Origin: Apodemus sylvaticus
Taxonomy: Eukaryota > Chordata > Mammalia > Rodentia > Muridae
NCBI RefSeq assembly: GCF_947179515.1
Contig: NC_067481.1
Coordinates: 9,349,183-9,413,182 of the forward strand
Direction: 5' to 3'
Length of the DNA stretch: 64,000 nucleotides
Part shown: piece by piece, positions 55,613 through 64,000 of the stretch
How the letters are laid out: each line of letters opens with the position of its first letter
How positions within the stretch are numbered: the first letter of the stretch is position 1
Position numbers and translations under genes: made by a program
Notes under the pieces: model-generated
The model's input: only the letters and a program-made list of their open reading frames with translations
Told to the model about the DNA's origin: nothing
Databases searched by the model: none

Positions 55613-56450
55613 CTGGAATGGCCCAACGGCGCGCAGAGCCCAGCGGTGGCACAGTGCAAAGTTCTTGCTGTTTCGGTCTGTACGCTGACGCTCTGCGCCT
55701 TCAGAGCTTTGCTGCCTGACGAGCGTCCTCCCTGTACTACAGGGTCTCCGCCCGCCCCACAAACCCGAGGCTTCTATGGAATATTCTGGATTCGCCGTAG
55801 GGTTATCTCCTAGTGTGGATTGTGTGTTTGCGCTGGCGATGCTCATAGAAGAAAGGCACAGAGCTGTGCGAGGAGGCAGGATGCACCGGTCAGAGCCCTC
55901 TGTGGCCTCCGCCCGCTGCTCTTGGCGCGGGTCCGCTTCTGGAGACCGCGCTGCAGCCGCCTGGAAGGCAAGGTGCCCAATCTCCGCGCTACCCACGCGG
56001 GGCCGCGGCGCGTTGGCCTCACTTTGGCTTTGGGCGCTGGATGGACAGTGGGGTAAAGGGTGGGGGCTCCGGGTCCCCTAACGTGGATTACTTGGTGCTT
56101 ATCAACTGGATTTAGAGGACTCACGACCTGGTCTCCATCATCCGTGGATTGTCTTTCCATCTCCCAGCCGCTCTTCTACCTGGAGGTAGGTTTCCCCCGC
56201 GGTGCGCAGTTGTGGGTTTGATTTGCCCTTCTTCAGCCTTGTGTTGGTTTTTGAAGGTTTCAGGATTGGAATTTTCGTTCTAGTTGACGTCTCAGAAGTC
56301 ATTTTAGCAACCCTCAGGTGGACCCTATCAGCTCAGATCTCTGTAGTCAGCGGCCGTTCTGGGCTGGTCGTCCCGTCCTTCAGCCTGCCGCATGGACAAG
56401 CCATTGGTTACCCCGCGCGGGGACGGAGAGCGCCTGCCTTCTTGACACTT
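55560..56450. promoter_or_regulatory. CpG island
   Basis: By eye about 40 CpGs fall between 55560 and 56085, with more (CCCCCGCGG, CGGCCG, CCCCGCGCGGGG) to about 56425. The flanks are CpG-poor. It is the only clear CpG island in the window. Confidence 0.85.
55632..56185 (+). ncRNA. Putative first exon of a lncRNA (possible LINC00511 counterpart)
   Basis: It starts about 30 bases after the TATA box. A plausible donor is GAG|GTAGGT at 56185/56186, and a weaker one is AAG|GTGCCC after 55972. The only ATG-initiated frame of note is 101 codons at 55776-56081, GC-rich and without recognisable domains, in a weak start context (T at -3). Human LINC00511 lies 3' of SLC39A11 on the same strand toward SOX9, and mouse has a lncRNA in the same gap. 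I recall this synteny and did not compute it. Exon limits are predictions. Confidence 0.5.
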
Positions 56451-56562
56451 GCCTTTTGGTGGGGTTGGTCCTTCGGGACTCTTTGCTTTGCTAGCTATAC
56501 CTCTCCAGGCAGCAGCCCAATGCATGTAGCCGGCTCCTGGGGCTCAGTGTTTGCAAGAAGCC

Positions 56563-56615
56563 ACGGGGAGCTGGGGGCTGTGGGGGGATTGGGTGGGGGG
56601 CTGGGTAGCGGTGGG
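56563..56615 (+). other. G-rich tract with G-quadruplex potential
   Basis: At least six runs of three or more Gs fall within about 50 bases (runs near 56565, 56573, 56582, 56591, 56595, 56603 and 56612), on the strand that would be RNA-like, about 0.95 kb downstream of the predicted start. Confidence 0.75.
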
Positions 56616-57105
56616 AGCGCTTGGTGGATACTGCAGTTGTTTGCAAGACTGGGTTGCTGTGGAGTTGATGAAGGGATGGTTATTGACCGCCATGTGAGTG
56701 GGATTTCCCAGGACAGGAGTTTGGTTCAGTGTGTACACCCACCACCCTCTTTCTCCTCTTGGCGCTGCTGGTATCATGAAGACTTTTGGCTTAGGTGTGG
56801 AGACATAACTGTTAATCATAGGAATCTGTACTCAATAGCTCTCTCCCCTCCTCATTCTTTTGTGATTGCATTGTAGTGGGGAGGTTGGTACCTGTCACCA
56901 GGTCGTCCGAGAGTAGGTGTTTGTTGAATGAATGACTGAGCTTCCCCACCCTAAATTACACCAGGTCCCTCTGTTTTCTTTTCTCTCCCCGGCTCTCACC
57001 CTTAATTCCAGAAATTTTCCCCGATGTAGTTTCCTGGGGATGCTTTCCAGATATGGGATTCCTTCTCCCCTCCTCTACCGACCCCTGTCAGCAGTCCTTA
57101 GGTAT

Positions 57106-57132
57106 TCTGTGTGTGTGTGTGTGTGTGTGTGT
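57106..57132. repeat. (GT)n microsatellite
   Basis: About 13 GT units. Confidence 0.96.
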
Positions 57133-58599
57133 TGGCCTATTTCTCACTCAGAACTCCCTCCAACATAGGAAAGCTGTTCAGGCAGGGCTTGGCTTTGGTT
57201 AGGTGCCCAGGAGCTCTGAGGTCTCAGTCAGCACCTACTCAGGGACGGCTAGACAGCATAGGAAGAAAAAGAAAAACTTTTTTTTTTAAAATGAAGTTTT
57301 ATGAGTCTTGACTGTCCTGCAGAAGCTGGGGTCCTGCTGCCCCAGGCTCCATCCAGGTGCTTGCGGATGCCCAGACTGGTTCTGGCTGGTTCCCCAGGGA
57401 GGAGTGGTGTGTTGTACCCAGCATTGTGGCAACTGGATGTTTCCTGCCAGTTAGATGTTTCAGTAGTTTCTTGTATGGGAACAGGGAGGATGGGTCCGGG
57501 AGAGATAGTCTGTGGGTCCTTGGTCAGTGAGACTGTTTTCAGAGTGCCTCTCCTAGGGTCAGGCTGAGGGTGTACAATTCACAATATTCACGACTTTGTT
57601 TCCTGGTCATATGTCTCTCCCCCGACCCCCAGTCATGATTCTCGTAGTACTGCTGAATTCTGCAGCCACCAAGCAGTCCTTGGTGTCTACTGTCGGATAC
57701 TTAGGTATTTCCAAACTTAGCCCCATCAGTCATATGTCAAGGAGGGTCCCTTGGTCCCTAAGTGTTTCTCTGCGTTTGGGAGGACACACCTTGACAAGTT
57801 TATAGAAATTGTCCTCTTTAAGTCTGTGGACTGAACGTTGGAGAAGCATTTCAAGTGGAAGACGTTTCCAAGAGGGTTTGGAGGCAAAGGGCACCACTCG
57901 TTTCTTACACAGCCTTTCTCTTAGGGAAGGAACGCAGGGTCACAGGGCTCAAAACCGCGAAAAGCTTGCTTGCTGAGCGAATTCAAGGCTTGCTCCCTTC
58001 CGAAGAGTCGCTTAACACCTCCAGGACTGTTCACTTGAAACTCTCCTGAAAACTATGCTATCCGTTGCTTCAATGACCCCACATATCCGTGTTTGCTAAG
58101 CAGCGAGATTTAAACTGCTGCCCTTTCTTTAAAATTAACCTTCAAATTGAGCACGGATCTAGATTTATAGGAAAGCTGCAACTACAGCTTCTCCTGTCTC
58201 CTCAGTTTCCCCACATGCTAACATCTGGCACACACCACAGTATCAGGCCCCAGGACACCAACAAGGTTCCATTTACAGGCCTTGTGCAGACTCCTGCTAC
58301 CCCACTGGTGCTCTGCTACAAAGCTATTTTGTAAAAATGGAAGACTGGTCAAGCGCACCAGAGGTGGCTTTTGTTCCCAGAAGGCCTGAAATTGAGAGGC
58401 CACCTCCAACTCCCATCCATCCCCTACTCAGCCATCCTGTCAGACAGCTGCTGAACAGGGTCAGGACACCTTCACCCCCGAGGACCTCATGGGCTCCAAA
58501 TGGAAGAGCCACCCCTCTGTCCCTGACTCCCCTGAACTTCCACCAGACGTGTTGTTGAGGGAAATTTGGGTTATTAACCGATCTGTCCCAACACGTTTC

Positions 58600-58810
58600 T
58601 GGAGGCAGGAGATGGATAACATCCGGTGTGCGTGAGAGAAGCCGGTGAGCTGCCAGCTTCCAAGGCTGAGATGTACGTGGGGCAGTGCTTGCGCGGGTGA
58701 CTCACAACACAGGAGTGGCAGGTGTGTCAGGCCCCCGGCGAGCAAACCTAGCCGAGGCCGCATTTCCTGGTCACCTGGGCAGAGCTAAAGGGACTGGCAG
58801 CCTCGCTCTC
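58600..58810. promoter_or_regulatory. Candidate AP-1-containing element
   Basis: A CpG-enriched, non-repeat block with a consensus AP-1 site TGACTCA at 58698-58704, nearby GCGCGGG, and CACCTG near 58774. Classification rests on motifs alone. Confidence 0.25.
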
Positions 58811-59284
58811 ACCTCAGAGTAGACTGAGGGAGTTCTGGTTAAGAGAGTCCATCTTTCTCTAAGAGATTTCTTCTGGTGGCTAGGGGAGCCAGCATGAAGG
58901 ACTTTGGGGGACGAAGGCCTCTTCACAGGCAAGACCACGCATGAGAAGGTTGATCCTTGGCCTGCTGAAGCCTGTGTGTCTGTCGTCTCTCCTTGGCAAC
59001 ACTCTATGGTGACCAGATTCATTTTCTTTTCCTCCAGGAAGCCCCCTCAGGCTTCCTCACCTACACACATCTCCTCCACAAGCCTTGTGCAGCTCAGGGC
59101 TGCCTGCTTCCGGCATCACTCCGCTTCGCCAACATGGAGTGGCTGGCTGCACAGGGCATTGATGACATTTGTGTGAGGTTCAGGTGTTCAGAGGTCTCTT
59201 CAGTCTCAGGAGAATATACATCTAGGGTCTGGCCGTGGGACTTGATTTTTCTTTGAGGAAACTGAATGTCCCCACCGCCTGTAC

Positions 59285-59378
59285 TGCTTGATTGGTTTTT
59301 TGGATAGGGTCTGACTCTGTAACCCAGGCTGGCCTTGACCTTGAAACAATCCTCTTCCCTCAGCTACCACACCCTGTT
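59285..59378 (-). repeat. B1 SINE fragment, antisense
   Basis: 'tggatagggtctgactctgt' and 'aacccaggctggccttgacc' are the reverse complement of the 3' half of B1. Confidence 0.8.
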
Positions 59379-60327
59379 ACTCTGAAGTTTGTAGTGGGAG
59401 AAGTCTCCATTCTATACTCTTACTCGGGATGCAAGGCCCACATATTTCCTGTTCCCAGCCCACTACCATGAGGGTCATCACAGGAAGTATTAGGGGTGGG
59501 GGGCAGGGGCACAGTGACTAAACAGCCTTGGGATGGGCACGGCAGAGGGTGTATGTTTCCATACTTGCACTGTCTCTCTCCTCAGGGACTCAGCCTTGAA
59601 CCCCACCCCCATCAACCCAGGGAGCCACAACTCTACCTGGATCTACCTGGGTCTGGTTCAGACTGTCCCCGGCCTTCCTCAGCGTGCCTTCAGATTGTGG
59701 CTTGCTTGAGGATGAACGACCTGGAGACCTTGGTTAGCCCTGTCCCCTGCTTGCCCCAGCTTAGTTCTGTTTTGATTTGTCTGGGGCTCAGGAGACAGCG
59801 GGGAGGGCTGTGTTTCTTCTGTGCTCACCAGGAGATGATACCGGAGACACTTGAAGACAGGGAACAACTGCTTCTTGGTCAGCTAAAGCCTAAGCCCAGC
59901 CCTGTCCCCAGCTGAAGCTTCCTGGCCACCAACCCCTTTGCTTCACCTCCAGGCACCTTCACCTCTGTGGGCTTCCCCTCACTTATTCCAGACTCCTTTG
60001 CTCTGGTCCTTTGTTGGTATTGTTTTTTTGGGGGGGGTTATTTTGTCTTTTACAGAGTCCTCTCAAATTTGGGTGGCCTTTGTCCACAGCAAGACGGTCG
60101 TGCTGTGGGTGGGTATGTAACAGGAAACTTTTGTGGCCTGTAGGAACACATTAGCTCTGTAGTCCTGTGAGGCCCTGGAAACTTAGAAAGTGCCCCCCCC
60201 CAAACTAGGCTACTTTGTACAGGCGTCCGTGCAGACCACTGTGACCTTTGGTTGTGACTATGCCAGCAGCAAGGTTCCCATTAGATCCAGAGGCATCCTA
60301 TAGACCAGATTATTCTTATAATGTTGG

Positions 60328-60428
60328 GACAGGTGGGACAGGTCCTTCGTGCCGTAGCCCAGGCTGGCCTTGAACATACCATCCTCTTGCTTCTACTTCT
60401 CCCCGACACCCGGCTAGCATTGTGAGAA
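60328..60428 (-). repeat. B1 SINE fragment, antisense
   Basis: 'gtagcccaggctggccttga' preceded by a diverged tail and followed by 'tcctcttgcttctacttctc'. Confidence 0.75.
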
Positions 60429-61369
60429 CCTGGAGTTCACAAGAGGATGGGATTTGACCCCCCTCGTGAATACCTTCCCTTCTGCCAGGCTGCTGGCTAA
60501 TGCTCTGCTCAAAAACCCTCCAGCTTTGCTTCCTAGACTGGATTTGTGATGCCTGGGGTGGGAGTGGGGGTCCCCTACAATACCATTCCTGTTTGATTCT
60601 GTAAAAACCCCAAAGCCCAGAGGAATCCTGCAACCTGCAAGAATGCTGAAGTCGTAAGTTTGCGTCCAAGAAGTCTTCCCGGCCTGTGAATCATCACCCC
60701 CTCCTCCCTGATTTGGTTTGTCGCTACAGGTTTTTCCACACAGGAGTCTTGAATCCAGGTGCTTTAGTGTTTTGGTTAAACAGAAGTGGCTGTGTTTTGG
60801 GGGGCCTGGGGTTCTGCAATCCTAGAAACAGATCAAACTCTTCAGTCTGCGTGCCCACCCGCCTTCTGACCTGCTGAACTCAGAAGACGATAATCTCTGG
60901 TGTCTCTTGCACATCCATTTCTTTTGCCTAACAAGTGGGCTCCTGGCCTAATTTAAATTTATCAATCTGTTTTCCTTTGCCCTCCGTGGACTGGGAAGCC
61001 TGGGATGGGAGAGATAACCTTGTCTGCCCGTCCGGTTCCAGCTGGCATGCTCCACGAGCCATCTACCAAGCACCCCCTTCACATACCTGTAGACATATTT
61101 CCAGTCACACGACTGTGAGCTCTCCCCCTGCTTCAGGTTGTAAATGCAGAGTGCCCGCCGGGTTCGCAGTTAGACACTGCTGCTGTTCCTCAGTTCCTGT
61201 GCCTGTGCCCTCTCTCTCAGCTCAGGAGGGGATCTGCCCTGCTTCACTTACAGAGACAATGGTGTTGGGGGACGCTAGCTTTTAGGGGTTTTCTCTGTAT
61301 TCAGAAGGTGCTCAGAACCTTTAGGTGACTATCATTGTGTCTGCAGATATGACTTCTTAACTCATTAAA

Positions 61370-61850
61370 AAAATCCAACCATTATTTTATCATAATAAAA
61401 TATGCAGAAGGTAAAAAAAATCACCATCTTTGTCTTTTTTTCTATGTACAGTCGTGGCACTTGGTCTGTGCACGGCTCAGCGGTCGCGCTCCTTCCGTAG
61501 ATAGCGTTTGCCCTAAGAGAAACTCCATATTCACGAAGCTCTAACTCTTTCCCGTCTTGCTGGAAACCCATCTACTGTCCTGTTTGCGACTTTTGACTGA
61601 TTGCTAGTCACTTGAGCACGATGCCCTCACGTTTATCCATGCTGTAGTAACATGTGCCCATTGCTTTCCCTTCCTGAGTCACCATATCACCTCCTGCTGA
61701 GGCCTTCCAGCCACGGTGAATGTGCAGTTACTGTTTCTGGGTGTGTAAATATTCGTCCGGGCTCCTGCTTTCAGTCCTTTGGGTCTGTAAACAAAAGTGG
61801 AATGACTGGAAAAGTTGTGATTTCATGCTTAATTTTTTTTCAAGGTCCAA
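61370..61850 (-). repeat. Very old L1M 3' end, antisense
   Basis: 'ttatcataataaaatatgca', 'gaaactccatattcacgaag', 'gtttatccatgctgtagtaa' and 'ctttcagtcctttgggtctg' with 'aaaagtggaatgactgg' keep the order of a reverse-complemented L1M. It is strongly diverged. Confidence 0.5.
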
Positions 61851-64000
61851 CCCTGCCTTCCCCTGTAGCTGTACCCTCTTGCATTGCTAGCGATTGATCA
61901 TGCACACTTTCTAGTCCACACTTGTCCCTTTCTCTTTCTCTTTCCCTCCCTCCTGGCTCTGGGGTGCTTGTAGCCTTGAGGAAGCAACCTCCATTAGGAA
62001 TTACATTTCCCCAAGGAACCCAGGGGCAGCAGAGTTGCCCTGCATGGCCCCAGCTCTGCGTGCACTGCAGTTGTCCGTCTCTGGATAACAAGGCTGGGTG
62101 GCCTTGGGTACTCCTGAAGTTTTACTATGTGGGCTGAAGTTTGCCCCTGCTCTCGTGCCCATGCCCCATCTGACATTACCGTCAGCCTGGTGACAGTCGG
62201 CTGCCATCCCACCTGAGGGAGGAAGAAGGCCTTCGGGCACAGATAAGGGCAGCCAAGGCTGTTTACCTGGGCCCAGCGGAACTCACCTGTTGATCCGAAC
62301 CCCTAACCTGGCAGAGCTGGGAAAGGAAGGAGTTTGGAAAGCGTCTGGTGTGGAGGTGTGGGGACAGGAGGGTGGAGCACGGTGTCACTGTTCAGGGGAA
62401 CTCTGGGGTGAGTCCTCTCTTCCTGCTTGTCCCATAGCCTCAGGTTTTCACGTAGGAACATTGCTGCAAGTGAACATTTTTAGTTACTTTTTAACTAATG
62501 AACCCTTTCCTGTACAGCTGGGTGGCCTAAGGGTTAGAGTTTGAGCCCTATAGCAAGGGGGCAGATTTGGGGGCAGATTTGGAGAGAGCCAGGATTGTGG
62601 CTGGGTTCAGGTGATCTTGTTTCTTCCAGTGTTTTCCTGTGCAAGCTCCCAAGGTTCCGTCTGTTTTGGGTTTCAATTAGCTATCCCATGCCTGCGTCCA
62701 GTCTTTGGGTGGAATCAGACATTTTCAGGGAGTAGCGCTATTAGCCCTGGGGCACAGGCTGTGGTCATTTGCCATGCCTTCCGGCTCTTTGTACCTTCCT
62801 TTCCTGTGAGAGAGACAAGGCTTGGGCCCCTGAGGATACAGTTCTTTGCCATTTTAGTCTTTAAAATCTATTTCTTTTCACTTTTAGAATTAGGTATCAA
62901 GAAGCAAGGGTACTTCTTTACAGTTGTTTGGGGGTGACAGAAGGAATCAGGCCATGCCTTGGGGTTTATCTCCCTTAGCAGGAGAGCAAATGACTCCCAG
63001 GGTGACCTTTTCCCTGGGTGAACTCTGTCCCTGACCTCTCCTCTTTGGCCTTTCGACACACTTGTTTGCGCATTAAATTGATTCTCGGGGAACCTGTGGT
63101 TGCTGGCAAACCCACCGTGGAGTTCAGGTGTTCAGAGTTTTAATTAGATTTCTGAGTGGAAACGAGGGATGTGGTTAACCAGAGACCTGAGCTGGTCTTG
63201 GTTTCTCACCCCACCCTGACCGCTGGGCTGTCCGGGCCTTTCCAGGGTTGGTTTTTCTCGTTATTTAAGTACCTTTCCTGTATCCTGACCCTCCCTTCTC
63301 CTCATGGTTGCGAGGGAAACTGGCTCCCCCGTGCCTCTTTCCAAACCCTTTCTCTAGGCCCTTGTCGCCCCAGCAACATGTCTGCTCAGAGGCCACAGCT
63401 TGGGAAAGATAGACCTGTGGCCACATGTGTGGCTGGCCGCACTGCGTCATTCGAACTTGTAAGATGGACTCAGCCCAGGTCTTTAAACTGCATCACAGTG
63501 TTGTGGTTCAATCATCTGGTTCCAGGTGGCGCCAGCAGCCAATCACCCGGGTTCTAGCAGGAAGAATGGGCCAGGCTCTAGTCCTGCCCAGAAGTTACTT
63601 CTTTCCATTTCCATGGATTTCCACAGTCTTGGGGCTCTTTGTGGGATTTGCAGCTTTGAAGATGGTGTTGCAGCTCCACAGGGTGCCCACCCCACCCTAT
63701 GTCTATCCTTTCTATGACTAGACCTATCTTGCTAGGTCTCTGGGCTCCAGCCCTCATTCTTGTAAAAGGAGTGTGTTTACCTCAGTAACTGGCCTTTAGT
63801 TGCAGGTTTCAGAGAAACTGGTTTGACCCAGCTTAAAATGATGCCAGGTTTCAAACAACTGAGTTTGGGGGCTGTGCTTCTGGGGTATTTGTCGGTGTCC
63901 TTCCCCCTGATTCTTTACATCATCTGTATCCAGCTTCCTTGTTAAGTTCACGTCTGTTGGGGGCAAGAAGGGCAACATCTCAGGCCTCCCGGCTCTGCAG

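Larger units (their letters stand above)
56186..64000 (+). other. Putative lncRNA first intron and following sequence
   Basis: Relatively repeat-poor DNA after the CpG island with no supported protein gene. A 224-codon open stretch at 56202-56876 has no ATG until 56521 and its composition reflects GC/GT-rich sequence. The stretches 56620-58590, 59380-60320, 60430-61360 and 61860-64000 hold nothing I can name beyond the short repeats listed. Confidence 0.5.

Noticed and set aside
55586..55996. 136-codon open frame on the minus strand over the CpG island
   Set aside because: It is antisense to a promoter and exon with + strand signals. GC-rich DNA depletes stops, and no family is recognised.
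56202..56876. 224-codon open stretch, the longest in the window
   Set aside because: It opens at a GTG codon and has no ATG until 56521. It sits in the putative intron just after a splice donor, has Gly/Ser-rich composition from G-rich DNA, and shows no recognisable domain.
58120..58330. Possible old L1M 3' fragment, antisense
   Set aside because: Only short words ('aaattgagcacggatctaga', 'ttccccacatgctaacatct') match what I recall, too little to annotate as a feature.

Overview
The window is mammalian nuclear DNA from a murid rodent, most likely mouse (Mus) or a close relative. It has split exons with GT-AG splice sites, long CA, CT and TCTA microsatellites, and rodent SINEs of the B1, B2, B3 and B4/RSINE types. 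It also has many ERVL-MaLR (ORR1/MT-type) solo LTRs, Lx-type L1 fragments and two URR1 hAT-Charlie elements. The B1 at 17.4 kb matches the Mus-type B1, and clean rat-style ID elements are absent. That favours mouse, but rat is not formally excluded.

Only one protein-coding gene can be supported: the 3' end of Slc39a11 (zinc transporter ZIP11) on the + strand. Bases 1-11065 are intron. Three coding exons follow (11066-11164, 14041-14199, 15443-15521) and together encode the last 111 residues, uninterrupted, up to the stop. A 3'UTR of about 1.5 kb ends at a canonical AATAAA near 17.04 kb, with an earlier possible poly(A) signal at 16.49 kb.

From about 17.06 to 55.5 kb lies an intergenic stretch of about 38 kb made mostly of repeats: SINEs, MaLR LTRs, L1 and L1M fragments all on the minus strand, simple repeats and minisatellites. 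Several short non-repeat islands have GC boxes, E-boxes or AT-rich sites and look like candidate cis-regulatory elements (38.3-38.7, 51.3-51.6 and 52.26-52.6 kb). A truncated U2 snRNA pseudogene lies at 51.95 kb.

At 55.5-56.45 kb there is a sharp CpG island with a ZNF143/STAF-type motif, CCAAT box, GC box and TATA box in the correct order and spacing for + strand transcription. No convincing protein follows, so I read it as the promoter and first exon of a long non-coding RNA. Human LINC00511 lies 3' of SLC39A11, on the same strand, toward SOX9. By that synteny, recalled and not computed, this may be its rodent counterpart. The remaining 8 kb (56.2-64 kb) would then be its first intron(s), with few repeats, a G-rich tract and at least one possible downstream exon.

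I found no new defence, mobile or enzymatic system here. The most interesting points are the lncRNA promoter, the conserved-looking islands, an LTR remnant that abuts and may supply the splice branch point of a Slc39a11 exon, a higher-order microsatellite array, a partly self-duplicated U2 pseudogene, and several local duplications. Repeat boundaries are approximate, and family names come from recognition of consensus features without a database search.
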